A DNA stretch of 64,000 bases, taken from Alviniconcha marisindica. Lineage: Eukaryota; Mollusca; Gastropoda; Provannidae. The translations under genes were made by a program, and so were the position numbers. The notes under the pieces were generated by a model. It was given only the letters and a program-made list of their open reading frames with translations. It did not search any database and was not told the DNA's origin. The stretch is from NCBI GenBank assembly GCA_018857735.1, contig JABMCL010000332.1:80001-144000 (forward strand), in the 5' to 3' direction. Below, one piece after another: positions 1 through 10,125 of this stretch (positions are counted from its first letter, which is position 1; every line of letters starts with the position of its first letter).

Positions 1-16
1 TGACGCAGACACGCAC

Positions 17-53
17 GGACGCACGCACGCACGCACACACACACACACACACA
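17..53. repeat. CGCA/CA microsatellite
   Basis: Short run of GCAC repeats passing into pure AC at the left edge of the window. Alternating purine-pyrimidine; no coding potential. Confidence 0.8.
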
Positions 54-59
54 AACACT

Positions 60-1020
60 TTTAACTGACTCGCCCCCCTCCCAGCAACAAGAACAAAAGG
101 AGAAAACGAAGAATAAGCGGCTGAAACATTTTTCGTCTGTTTTCAACGTTGGCATGGCACGAAAGTTGACCGGCTATTGGCGGGCGGAATAAATTAACCA
201 AAGCAGGCCTTGTCCATATCTTAGTTTCCAGCACGAAGTCGCTTTCTTTGTTCTCTGAGGTGTCACTTCTAGTGTTTTAGTGCGTGCACCAAACAAACAA
301 GGATCACCGGATGACGTGTTCGCTCTCAGTCACTGTGTTGATCTTTTTAAAGGATCCAGCCTCCTCAAAACATGTTTTGTCCAAAAGGCAGATGAAATCA
401 AAAATATTATTCAAAATCGGAGATTCTGTTTAAAAATATTCCGTTAATTTTATTTTAATTCAGTGACCGAATTTCGGTGAGTGACGATTAGCGGGACTGA
501 ATGTACGAAACACTGCCCATTGTCAAACATTGGCCTAACGGCTATCGGCGGTGGGCCAATTTGGTATTGCTTCTCGGGCAAGGTGAGCGCGCACCTCTCG
601 TACCGAACTTTAAAGAGGCAGCGGCATGCGGCAAGCGAACCACGACAGTGCTTTGTACTTTCAGTTCCGCAAATGACCTCTTAAAAAACTAATTTTATAA
701 AGTAAATTTTAAAAAATCTTCTTCATCATCATCATCATCATCTTCTTCTTCTTCTTCTTCTACCATCTGGGCATTTTAAAACAGAATTCTTCATCTTTAA
801 GTATTTGCATAACCTCTAGTACAAGTTGGAAAAAACAACATGTTTTGCTGACATATGTCACGTCTTCCTTTAAAACCTTTAGCATGTCAGAATATAGCCA
901 CGCATGCTTCGTCCGTTGTCAGGAATTTCTTCCTTGTTCTAATTTCGACACTCCCGGTCCATTCACCGTCACTTTTTCCAAATCCGCTCCCTATTTTTTA
1001 ACTGGCCAAAACTAACGCAG
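60..1020. other. Non-genic interval, no recognised gene
   Basis: No recognisable exon. It contains CAT/CTT trinucleotide runs around 720-765 and, near 883-930, a piece similar to segments at about 44675 and 58425 (shared words GTCAGAATATA and GCATGCTTC-like), probably an old dispersed repeat. The open frames here look random. Confidence 0.4.
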
Positions 1021-1026
1021 TTTTAG

Positions 1027-1350
1027 TGAGCCGGTTTGGCCTAGCGGTAAGGCGATAGGCTGGTAAGCGGAAGGACCTCGGTTCGATACCGCTTCGGCTC
1101 TCCTTTCTCTCGAAAAAGGTTGTGGTTTGTGGACACTGTCTTGTGACTTTGTCCATCACTTCCTACTGAAACATTAAAATGGCTCTCATCGCTGCCCATC
1201 TTAATGCAGGAATCATTCTGGTGGTGACAGCGTAGCGATAGGTATATAATCTCCCTCTACCCCCACCTCCATGCTCCCTCCCCCCTCCCTTCTCCCCGTC
1301 CCTAATAAGCCTTGTGGTCTCTGTGTACGTTAAGCACCATGTTTACTTAC
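1027..1350 (+). mobile_element. tRNA-derived SINE, near full length (copy A)
   Basis: The head shows RNA polymerase III promoter boxes: an A-box-like TGGCCTAGCGGTAAGGCG and a B-box GGTTCGATACC about 35 bases later, as in a tRNA. A body follows (words GGACACTGTCTTGTGACTTT and CATCTTAATGCAGGAATCAT), then a tail ending GTTAAGCACCATGTTTACTTAC. The same parts recur at 5205, 23488 and 25352, and the tail alone at 22583 and 34425. The tRNA-like head lies on a shared transposable body and lacks a clean cloverleaf, so this is a SINE rather than a tRNA gene. I cannot name the SINE family. Confidence 0.8.
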
Positions 1351-1649
1351 TCAACGCAGTTTTCCCACGTGAGCCCGCGGAATAAAACAGGCCATCCTGC
1401 TCATCGTCACAAGCGATCTAAGCAGGTTCTCGTGGTGAGTGCCTACGAAATACAAATAGGTACCAAAACATGATGCGTTTATCAGCATTCATAGTTATAT
1501 GTTTGAATGGTTGGTTTTTAACGTTGTATCAGTGAACTAGACAAATTTGTGGTTTAGTGACTTGTGTTTTGAACTGGTGTGAAAGAATTTCGACTGTGTG
1601 ATTCGTCCTGAGGTGCGGTTGAAGGGACGTTAAAACCCGAGAACTAACT

Positions 1650-1772
1650 TGTTGCTGCAACTACTGCGGCTACTTCAGTATCTTGTTCAGTGTTGTTGCT
1701 TCTGCTGTTACTACGACTGCCGCTACTACTCCTGCTGCTACTACTGGTACTAGTGCTGCTGATGCTGCTGGG
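1650..1772. repeat. CTG/CTA/CTN trinucleotide-rich tract
   Basis: Imperfect trinucleotide repeat of GCTGCT/CTACTA type. No long open frame with a start that would make it a coding homopolymer run. Confidence 0.6.
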
Positions 1773-1805
1773 TGACAATTTGTTAAAGGAATGCAGCGTT
1801 TGATC

Positions 1806-1838
<33 letters not shown>

Positions 1839-1883
1839 ACTACTATATTATATATATCTACATCATATTACATTATCTATAAC

Positions 1884-1954
<71 letters not shown>
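1806..1954. repeat. TA microsatellite
   Basis: About 150 bp dominated by TA dinucleotides with a less pure central part. Open frames across it encode only Tyr-Ile runs. Confidence 0.9.
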
Positions 1955-1957
<3 letters not shown>

Positions 1958-2254
1958 GAATATGTATGCTAGCAGTCAAAATGTCCAGTCACTTATCACT
2001 CCACACATCCACATACACAGCATCGATCATTCTATTCCCACCACCCGGCTGGGAACAGCTTGCTGGCCGCTATAATAAATATTTGATGGGCACAAGACAG
2101 TCGGTGCGGTGTGATGGGGCGGATAGTGAGGAAGGTCTTGCAGGCTGTGGCTAATTAGCATGAGCACCCCGTGGCACGAGGACTCCCGTTGGCGTGGCGT
2201 GCAATAAAGGTGACCGGCCGTTGTGGGTGGTATGACGACCTGTCAGTCAACACG

Positions 2255-2310
2255 CCCACCAAACTCCAAGCACTGGTTTACGACATCCTTCCGGAAGGTG
2301 CCGAAATGTA
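2255..2310 (+). mobile_element. Deleted fragment of the CCAAACTCC MITE
   Basis: Contains the same left end (ACTCCAAGCACTGGTTTACG and onward) as the elements at 9450, 23121 and 26514. It jumps directly to a GGAAGGTGCCGAAA-like segment from near their right end, so it looks like an internally deleted copy. It abuts the 73-bp tandem array that follows. Confidence 0.5.
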
Positions 2311-2339
2311 CTGTGCACGTTTCCACCACACTTATTCGC

Positions 2340-2990
2340 CAGTCTGCATCATTTACCCCCCAAATCCGCTCATGTTTTGTATTGTCAGACTAAAACACCA
2401 TTCTCGTTTTAACCGTTTGCATAATTTACCCCCCAAATCCGCTCATGTTTTGTATTGTCGGACTAAATCACCGATTCTCGTTTTAACCGTTTGCATAATT
2501 TACCCCCCAAATCCGCTCATGTTTTGTATTGTCAGACTAAAACACCATTCTCGTTTTAACCGTTTGCATAATTTACCCCCCAAATCCGCTCATGTTTTGT
2601 ATTGTCGGACTAAATCACCGTTCTCGTTTTAACCGTTTGCATAATTTATCCTCAAAATTTGCTCATGTTTTGTTTTGTCGGACTAAATCACCATTCTCGT
2701 TTTAACCGTTTACCCTCAAAATCTGCTCATGTTTTGCATTGTCGGACTAAATCACCGTTCTCGTTTTAACCGTTTGCATAATTTACCCCCAAATCCGCTC
2801 ATGTTTTGTATTGTCGGACTAAATCACCGTTCTCGTTTTAACCGTTTGCATAATTTACCCTCAAAATTTGCTCATGTTTTGTTTTGTCGGACTAAATCAC
2901 CATTCTCGTTTTAACCGTTTGCATAATTTACCCCAAAATCCGCTCATGTTTTGCATTGTCAGACTAAATCACCGTTCTCGTTTTAACCGT
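2340..2990. repeat. Tandem repeat array, period about 73 bp, about nine units
   Basis: Each unit runs TTTGCATAATTTACCCCC, then AAATCCGCTCATGTTTTG, then GTCGGACTAAATCACC, then TTCTCGTTTTAACCG. Starts of TTTGCAT fall at 2416, 2490, 2563 and 2636, giving the 73-74-bp period. Units alternate between slightly different variants (GTATTGTC versus GTTTTGTC; ACCATTC versus ACCGTTC), suggesting higher-order expansion. Open frames are a by-product of the period not introducing stops. Confidence 0.95.
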
Positions 2991-3110
2991 GTATGTTGTG
3001 TTTCGATCCAGTTTTAACCCTTTATGTTGTGTTTCGATCCAGTTTTAACCGTTTATGTTGTGTTTCGATCCAGTTTTAACCGCCGTTTATGTTGTGCTTC
3101 GATCCAGTTT
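2990..3110. repeat. Second tandem array, unit about 33 bp
   Basis: Four units of TTTATGTTGTGTTTCGATCC followed by AGTTTTAACC. It starts directly where the 73-bp array stops and shares its terminal word GTTTTAACCGT, so it probably grew out of the same repeat end. Confidence 0.9.
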
Positions 3111-3654
3111 GCATAGCTTGCAAAGTTCTCTTGGCTGGCACTTGGACGGACTGACATACACACGCATGCTCGCACGTACGAAACCAACCTCGGTTCTTTT
3201 TTGATCCAATCCGTCCGAGGGTGTGCACACGCATGTGTGTACTTTTCAATCTCATTTTGTCGAAATATATGCACATGCCTGTGTCACTCGAAAAGTCTAA
3301 AAGAATTTGTAAGTGCTTCTGTCTTTTGCGGGTTAGGAGCGCTAAATGCCCATTATTATTTAGTAAAAGACGCCAGCTTTGTCTGATGTCCACATGTATG
3401 TCTGGAGAACTCCATCGCGGTTATTTGCAGTCAGTACCGTGCGTACGCGTTACTCGTACAATAACGAATACATTATTCATTCCGTCATTCGGGCAACGAG
3501 AACATAAACACAACGATTTTCGGGAATTTTTCTTTAGTTTAAAACACACACACATAAATTTAAAAAAAAAAAAAACAGAGAAGAAAGAAGAAATGGAGAA
3601 AAAAAAACTTAAAAAAAAAAAAAAAGGTCATCGACAAATGTAAAACATTTCCCT

Positions 3655-4024
3655 CTGGGGTCTGTTGTGCAATACCTGACACTTTTGTTTCATCTTGTGT
3701 TTCACCGTATTTTAGGCGTACGGCAATCGCCTGAAGACCATTTTGGGTATTCTTTCAGGCAGGCCGGTTTCAAAAACTGTCCTGACTGTCCGTCTTCAAA
3801 TTATGCCTTATAGCTGAACAAAACAGGCCATTTTTTGTGTTCCGTGTGTTCCAAGCTATGAGTGAAACCAGCAGATATTTATTTAACTAAAAACTAAATT
3901 AAAAACTAAACTAGGGTGAAACACAGGCTATCAAGTTCCCTTGTATTAAACAAAGCAACAACCAAAATAAAAAAATGCAATACTGACAAAACAAAATCGT
4001 CAGGTATTGCACAACAGACCCCAG
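3655..4024. repeat. Inverted repeat, 26-bp perfect arms, about 320-bp loop
   Basis: The segment 3655-3680 (CTGGGGTCTGTTGTGCAATA and onward) is the exact reverse complement of 3999-4024. A weaker inner pair (TGTGTTTCACC near 3700 versus GGTGAAACACA near 3914) extends the symmetry, so the interval may be an old foldback element. It lies just downstream of the minus-strand cysteine-rich peptide gene. Confidence 0.85.
3878..3883 (-). terminator. Candidate poly(A) signal for the cysteine-rich peptide gene
   Basis: TTTATT on the plus strand reads AATAAA on the minus strand, about 320 bases after the stop codon at 4205. It is the nearest canonical hexamer I noticed. It sits in the loop of the inverted repeat 3655-4024. 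Usage is inferred. Confidence 0.35.
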
Positions 4025-4204
4025 AAGCATTTTTTTTTACACTTACACCTTCACTTGTCGGTGACGGGCGATTTAAAAAAAAAAGTATCAGTGGAAAATG
4101 GAGATGTACAAGAACGAGGCCAAGTGCCCAGAACAAAGAACATGTATTGCTTATTTCAGTGACAAACGACGGCCCTGTGGAGTATTCCAAACCGGCTGGA
4201 CGGT

Positions 4205-6302
4205 TCAGCAGCACATGGTCTTGCAGCCGTTGTAACAGGTCATGCAGGAGCAGCTGTTGGGGGACATACAGTCTCCGCTGATGGACGGGTTACATGCTGC
4301 ACCTTGCTGTAATACACAGTTACACCAGCCATCATTAAGTGTATTAGGAGTTATCATGGTCGTCACTGTTGTTACATGATTACGCGCACCACACACACAT
4401 ACACACACACATATACACACACGCATGAACGCACGCGCGCGCACACACACTCAGACGCACACACATACACGCACGCACACTGAGACACACAGATACACAC
4501 ACACAAATCTGAATCTGAAATTCTGAGTCTTCGGTCTTCACTAGCGGTCTTCAGCGGTGTAATACAAAGTAACTTAATGAAATGACATAATTGGTTACAT
4601 GTGTATTTTTAGCCCTAGATATTTACCTGGATCCACTAATAACAGCTACTTTACCTAAAGAGTTTCCATCTCAATGTAACTTCTTACTGAAGTGGAAACA
4701 AACAAAAAAACAAAAAAAAAAACAGAACAAACAAACAACATCATCATCACCATCAACAACTACAACAACAACAATAACAAAATGAAAATGGGAATAAAAA
4801 ATAATAATCTGTCACATGACTGCATGTCAAGTATTTTCTTTTTACCTTTTTTTAATTTATACTTTCACCTATATTTGAGAAGTCACCAACAGCATGTAAT
4901 GTATATTTGAGATGCTTATTTATTTTAACACGGACACACAGTATGCAAATTTTCGGTTAAAATAAATAAGCGTTCGTTTGAACCTTTTAGTGTTTGGATC
5001 TTGTTTTAGAACGCTAGCAGTCATTCTGTTTCAGATTTTTCTTCTTCTCCAAACGATAATAATAATGATAGCAATAATCCCACTAATACTAAATAATTTT
5101 GGGCTTAGCAAGCCCAGTAATGTGACTGAATTTTGTGTGTCACCTGTACTCCATTGACCCAGTTTCAATGCACCGTTTCGTAGCCTTAACCCCAGTTATA
5201 ATGCGATTTGGCCTAACGGTAAGGCGTTAGGCTAGTAACAGGACGACGTCGGTTCGATTTCCCGCTTCGGCAGAAATCCTTTCTCTTCGAAAGTTGTGGT
5301 TTGGACACGGTCTTGTGACTTTGCCCTCACAGCTTACGAAACATAAAAACGGCTCTAGCCGCTGCCTAGCTTAATGCAGAATCATTCTGGTGGCAACAAT
5401 CAGTGCAGCAGCGTTAAGCCCGTTCTTAACTGGGCGAATGTTTGTTCGCCGAACATACTTCGGACACTTCGACGAACTATGATTCGTTTCTTAATTGAAC
5501 TTTTAGTTCGCCGAACATGGTTCGGACAGTCCAGACTTCGTTCTCAACTGGCTTGTAATGAGATGCAAGCTTCGGCCCGAACTTGCGGCAGACGCGCAGC
5601 AGACAGCATAATCGAAAATGTAGGCTAAAGTCAAGTCGGTATACTTTCATCATCCCTCACAGGGTAATTCAACTAACTACTATCTCTTTCTGGGTCTCCG
5701 AGACAAGGCTGCGCCTCCCACAAGTCAACAGATAAACAAATTCCCTCCGAAGCGAGCGGAGAACCTAGCGACACCGTCATCCATTTTGATTTTGATTTTT
5801 TCTTCATCCACAGGAGAGCTCTGCTCTCAGCCAATCAGAGGCAATGATCGTCGAATAGGGCGAATGTTCCCAGAACATGTTGAGCGAAGCTTTTTGGTCC
5901 CCGAATATAGCTTCGACGAATACTTCCAACTAGGTTCGCGAAGAAAAGTTGGCCCAATTAAGAACCAACTAGCTTCGCCGAATACTTCCAACTAGGTTCG
6001 CGAAGAAACATTCGCCCAGTTAAGAACGGGCTAAATGGGTATAGTGTCCTCCCTTTCTGGGGCCCCACCTCCTAGAAACTCGGTCCCCGCCAGCAGCCTA
6101 TTTCTCCGGAGTAAACTCGGCATTAATCAAGTCTAACGAAGGAACGAAGGAACGAACTCACCCCAACTCCCCGTCTAAGAAGTCTGGGAGACACAAGTCT
6201 GAAGCGAGAGAGATCAAGCGTGTTCTCGCTGTCGCTGTCTTCGGCCCGGGCCACGACCAGCACCAGCAGAGCCACCGCGAACACAAGCATGGCTTTCATC
6301 AT
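4205..6302 (-). CDS. Secreted eight-cysteine peptide precursor (two exons)
   Basis: Coding exons, read on the minus strand, are 6302-6162 (47 codons) and 4306-4205 (33 codons plus stop): an 80-residue precursor. Exon 1 starts at a double Met and encodes a strongly hydrophobic signal peptide with likely cleavage near residue 20. An acidic propeptide follows, ending in a dibasic Arg-Arg at 43-44. A GTGAGT donor follows at codon boundary 47. Exon 2 follows a pyrimidine-poor but good CAG acceptor in the same phase and carries eight cysteines at 52, 60, 66, 68, 71, 75, 79 and 80 (spacing C-x7-C-x5-C-x-C-x2-C-x3-C-x3-CC), the last two directly before the stop. Signal, propeptide and cysteine-rich mature part is the usual plan for secreted disulfide peptides: antimicrobial, venom-type or signalling. 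I do not recognise this cysteine framework, so function is open. An acceptor-like CTAACAG at about 6329 hints at an upstream 5' UTR exon. The intron contains a SINE and a MITE. Confidence 0.6.
4386..4505. repeat. AC/ACGC microsatellite
   Basis: Imperfect AC-rich tract with ACGC and ACAT variants. It lies in the intron just upstream of exon 2 of the cysteine-rich peptide gene. Confidence 0.85.
4918..5035 (+). repeat. Dispersed repeat (ACACGGACACAC ... TTTGGATCTTG)
   Basis: Words TTATTTTAACACGGACACAC, GCGTTCGTTTGAACCTTTTA and GTTTTAGAACGCTAGCA recur near 25800-25870 on the plus strand and near 47685-47735 on the minus strand. Inside this copy ATTTATTTTAAC and GTTAAAATAAAT form a short inverted pair. 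Unnamed low-copy transposon remnant. Confidence 0.6.
5205..6075 (+). mobile_element. tRNA-derived SINE (copy B), split by a MITE
   Basis: The head (TTTGGCCTAACGGTAAGGCG and GGTTCGATTTCC) and body (CTTAATGCAGAATCATTCTG) match copy A. After GCAGCAGCG at 5413 the SINE stops at a MITE (5414-6035). The SINE resumes with GGGTATAGTGTCCTCC, matching the copy A stretch around GGTATATAATCTCCC. The SINE therefore pre-dates the MITE. Both lie within the intron of the cysteine-rich peptide gene. Confidence 0.75.
5414..6035. mobile_element. MITE with long terminal inverted repeats (copy 1)
   Basis: Left end GCCCGTTCTTAACTGGGCGA and right end ...TCGCCCAGTTAAGAACGGGC are reverse complements over about 30 bp (GAATGTTTGTTCGC versus GAATGTTTCTTCGC inside). 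About 620 bp, with no transposase frame. Flanked by TTAA on the left and TAAA on the right, compatible with a decayed TTAA target duplication as in piggyBac-like elements. Further TTCGCCGAA-type sub-repeats occur inside. A second copy lies at 35900-36526. Confidence 0.85.
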
Positions 6303-6440
6303 GAAGGAGTTCTGCTGTTGGTGAAAGCCTGTTAGTGACGAAAGAAAGAAAGAAAGAAGGAAAGGCAAAGGAGAGATGGAAAGAAAAAAAACTTATTCTT
6401 TTCCAAGGAGAAAATAAACAGTCGCCAAAATAGTCGCCCA

Positions 6441-6450
6441 TATATATATA
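6441..6450 (-). promoter_or_regulatory. TATA-like element upstream of the cysteine-rich peptide gene
   Basis: A TATATATATA run followed on the minus strand by GGGCGAC, about 140 bases upstream of the start codon at 6302. It could be a TATA box, but it could also be a chance AT microsatellite, and a possible 5' UTR intron would move the true promoter further away. Confidence 0.2.
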
Positions 6451-7070
6451 CCAAATCCAAAACCCTACGAATATAAGTGGAACTAGTGTAAACAATATAG
6501 TCTGTCATCATACGATGCTGTCACATTATTGCCGTACAGGAGGAGTGAGCGATAAAGGGTCAATATATCGCTAATGAGGTTATTTTGCCGTGCTTAATAA
6601 AACATAGGGAAAACCGTACTGTTACAGTATATATCATTTGCCTGCTATTTCGGAAACACTTTTCGTTGGGAGGGAGAGAGAGAGAGAGAGACGAGGGGGT
6701 GCTAGTTTGAATTTGAATTTCCTGTTAATTTGCTATAGTTATATATTTTACCAGCACATCACTTTTACAACCAGGTGTTCTTACCTGTAAAGTATGACGC
6801 TCAGTGATTTGCCTCTGCCACAGTAAACGGTGTTATGCGTCCATTGGCGGGACCACATTTTATGGAGGGATTTTTTTTTTTTTAACGTCTGAAGCGCCAG
6901 ATTTTTGAATGACGTATCTGACTTTTCGATCACTGACAGTGGACAGGTTGTCATTCCCCATATTCTGCCTGAGTGGCTTTGCCAGCAACAGGTTCTTCAC
7001 GGGGCTCAGGAGGACGAACTAGTAGCGGCCTATACATATTCAGTTTCAGTATAGGCAAAAATCCGAAACA

Positions 7071-7320
7071 GAACGAGGCCCAGAGCGCTCGTGCAGAATC
7101 CGAATACACGAGGGAGTTAATTAGCGCTCGAAATGCATAACACAAGTACAACAACAAAGACCTGAGTCGCCTACGGTAACTCTCACCTGGCCGCATGCGT
7201 GTAAAGTACAAGCCGGGTACATCGGCCGTAAACTCCACTAGAGAAGTGGAGTTTAATATGTAGTTTGTATTTACACGCATGCCAGACGGTAACTGTCACC
7301 TGGCTTTTCAGAGAGGTGGA
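7071..7320 (+). repeat. Dispersed repeat with internal foldbacks
   Basis: GAACGAGGCCCAGAGCGCTC, GTGCAGAATCC and GTTAATTAGCGCTCGAAA recur at 39709-39790 (plus) and 22172-22310 (minus). This longest copy contains a hairpin (ACTCCACTAG/AGAAGTGGAGT), a wider inverted pair (GCATGCGTGTAAA versus TTTACACGCATGC) and a direct repeat of GGTAACT-TCACCTGG. Probably a non-autonomous DNA element; ends not defined. Confidence 0.65.
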
Positions 7321-8270
7321 GTTTATGTACCTTGTATAAAGGATGACCAGGATGTTTCATGCCGTCCCCCTCAACCTCCTTTCTGGAATCTGATGGCTGT
7401 CATTTGATTCACTTTTCTGTCTCCTTCTTCGTCTTCCTAGTCCTGTTGTCTTTTTGTCTTGCCCTTTTCCTGCCCATACTCCGGACTGCTTTTTTCTTTT
7501 TCATTTTCACCATAAACTGAACATATTTCGTCAAGAAATAGTTTTATGGCTCTCGTTGAGCAGTTAGGAGATAATTGTCCTAGTCTTAGGCCTATATGGC
7601 TTTTTTCTTTTCTTTTCTAAACGAGGTCAATATTGAAGGGAAAATTTGTGCATGATGTTTGTGTACTATCAGGTATGTTTTTTGTTTTTGTTTAGTTTTT
7701 TGTTTGCTTAGAAGAAGAAAATGTTTGAGCTGATTTTGTAGATTTGACTCGAGTAATGATTTTGGTTAAAATTTTAATGCATATTTACTGATGACAGAGT
7801 TTGATCGTCCTGATATGACCCTGTACGGCTGACAGGACGTTAAAAGCCAGTTACTGACTAACGTTAACATTCCGGTCGCTTGCCTAGAACAGTGGGTGGG
7901 GTTTTAAAAGTACTGTGTTTAAAAAGTTCATTCTTTTGATGAAGTAGAAAAACGATGATTTTTTTCAGTTACGTCAAGTACATATAATGTATATAAAAAA
8001 TAAAAAATAAACTTTTTTTAAAACAGCTCACCCCGCCCGTTTTCTCCGAAAATGGTCAAGCAATCCCGTGTTATTAATATTATTACTAGGCCTATAGTTT
8101 AAACGGGAACCGAAGTAAAGGGGCAGTTAGGCCCGAAAACGCAGAAAGTATGCAAATATTTCTATTTCCAGTTGATTGTCCTGTTAGTATTTATTCAAAG
8201 AAAGTATTTTTTGCTTCGACTTTCAGCTCCTCAGGGTGCAGCCAAGTTGGTTCGTTCTTTAACAACGACT
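7321..8270. other. Non-genic interval
   Basis: AT-rich single-copy-looking DNA with T-runs. A phrase near 7800-7860 (GACAGGACGTTAAAAGCC) resembles one at about 1620-1640. No exon-like open frame with flanking splice signals was recognised. Confidence 0.4.
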
Positions 8271-8274
8271 GAAG

Positions 8275-8275
<1 letters not shown>

Positions 8276-8328
<53 letters not shown>
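8276..8328. repeat. AC microsatellite
   Basis: Uninterrupted AC run of about 53 bp. Confidence 0.95.
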
Positions 8329-8330
<2 letters not shown>

Positions 8331-9449
8331 AATGACAGTCCGTGATGTGCTCCTTTTGCCATACATTATGGCCTTGTTCAAGTTGTCATTCAACTCGGCA
8401 CAAAATGGCGGCACTCACGGTCGTGTCTTCGCGATTTAATTTCCGAAACGTAGATTTAATCTATCTATCTATACTACCACCACAACAACCAAAAAGGACC
8501 AGAAATTGAGTGAAAAACTTTTGCTTTTGTTGTTGTTGCTTTTTTTTCTGCTTTTTTAAATATTCCATTCCTATCTACAGAACCGTCGCTTCGGTTCCCC
8601 TTTAAGCAGGTGCATGAGGTCCATGCATGGATATGGAGCATCATCGGTCGATCTCAGTGGTGCGTGGGGAGCGGCCGCGGTTGGCAGGAGGGTAGGGCGG
8701 AGTCATCAACAGAACCTCCTCCAGACCGTCTGTTGGTTGATATCCAGCCATTATTACTTGCCAAGTCTGACAACGCCTCTGACCCCATTCCTCGATATTA
8801 TCAGAGACAATGCTGCCGCAGATATATCTCTATTGCAACACAACTGACAAAAACCTGTCTCTACTTGTAACGCCTGGTCAGGTTATTGGAAAAGAAAGAC
8901 GTACTTGTCGAGACCCAGCAATCCTGTCACGGAGATTCAGTGGTAAAAAACGGACTTAAGCCATCCACGTGGAGACAATAAAAGTACACAGTCGTGATGG
9001 CATTACTCTTCACTTTGTACGTATAGATCGTTCAGATCAAGAGCTAATATTCAAAAAGTTTATAATCTCTTTAATCATGTAAAATGATGTAGGGCCTACA
9101 TTTGAACTGAAGACCTGCTACCCGTTTTGAAACTGCAGTTTTACACCTTACATGAGCCTTATATGATCTTAGCTTTTTACTGATGCGGAGAGCTGATTTC
9201 TAGTTATTGAATATTTCGTATCACCGCCAACGACAATGTGTTAAATGAACATGCCTAACAAACATGTCATATGTGACTGCAACATATTGAAAAAATCAGC
9301 ATCTATTACCACTACACACTGGTCAACACTCAGATCTTCCACTGGTCATGCCCGACCGTGCCAATGTCAAAGGAGTCCATCTGTATTCCCGATGATGACG
9401 AATCTGCACGAGTCCTTCTTATCTGTTGTGAACACAAAGACAGCCGCAA

Positions 9450-9888
9450 ACTCCAAGTACTGGTTTACGACATCCTTCCTTCAACCACTGCCGTATTTAG
9501 TTACGCCATAGGGTCCAGAAAACTGTCAGCTAACGAGCAGTTTTTTGTTGGTGCTCAAACAATAGTAAGTTTGTTACAAACAACTCAGATTATATCAGAC
9601 GTTTGTTTTTATAACAGACCATGTTGCTTACGCCTGCTCAAATAAAACCAAAATCGTTTGAATCGAGACGGAACTCTTTTTCTTTACCCGGGATGGATGC
9701 GTCTCATGTTTACGTGCGTGCCGGGCTTGGGCGCTAGGCTGCTTCTACAGTCTTATCAGTACCCGAACCTTTCGGAGGGCGCTGACCGCGTCGGTGGACA
9801 GCTGCGCGGAGATAAAGAGTACCCCTTCAGTGGCGTAACCAAATCTGGCAGCGTTTGGAGGAAGGTGCCGGAAAGCGGTGCTCGGAGT
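9450..9888 (+). mobile_element. MITE with imperfect inverted ends (copy 1)
   Basis: Begins ACTCCAAGTACTGGTTTACG and ends AAAGCGGTGCTCGGAGT. The ends form an imperfect inverted pair: 13 of 17 positions pair when the consensus ends ACTCCAAGCACTGGTTT and ACTCCGAGCATCGCTTT are compared. About 439 bp, no transposase. Homologous copies lie at 23121-25640 (interrupted) and 26514-26945 (minus). Landmarks are AATCGAGACGGAA, GGACAGCTGCGC and AAAGAG(T/G)(A/G)CCCCTTCA(G/A)TGGC. Confidence 0.75.
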
Positions 9889-10125
9889 GTGAGACAGCCG
9901 TTATCTCAGTGGCTGGGAGTCCTCGTGTGCCTCACGAGTCCAACTCACTACGTGCATGCTCGGCACCCGAACTTTAACGCCTATCAGTAACTGGATCGTT
10001 ATGTCCTGTCAACCACATGGGGTCACCACAGGATGAAAGCATTAACGTAGCATACATCAAAACACAAAACATACTTTGTTTACTTGCAAGTAGCCAGCTT
10101 TGACACAGAAACAGAAGTGAACCCC

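Noticed and set aside
1027..1100. tRNA gene from A-box and B-box motifs (also at 5210 and 23500)
   Set aside because: The same head is attached to one shared transposable body in several copies, the acceptor stem does not pair well, and the anticodon arm is irregular. These are SINE heads.
2171..2632. 153-codon plus-strand frame over the 73-bp repeats
   Set aside because: Arises because the repeat units contain no stop in one frame; no signal, domain or splice context.
4205..6302. Assigning the cysteine-rich peptide to a named venom or antimicrobial family
   Set aside because: The cysteine spacing matches no framework I can recall with certainty and the species is unknown, so a functional name would be guesswork.
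8583..8847. Exon-like frame after a good acceptor (TCCTATCTACAG at 8571-8582)
   Set aside because: Two overlapping frames are both open, no family motif is visible and no partner exon was found. The evidence does not separate it from chance.
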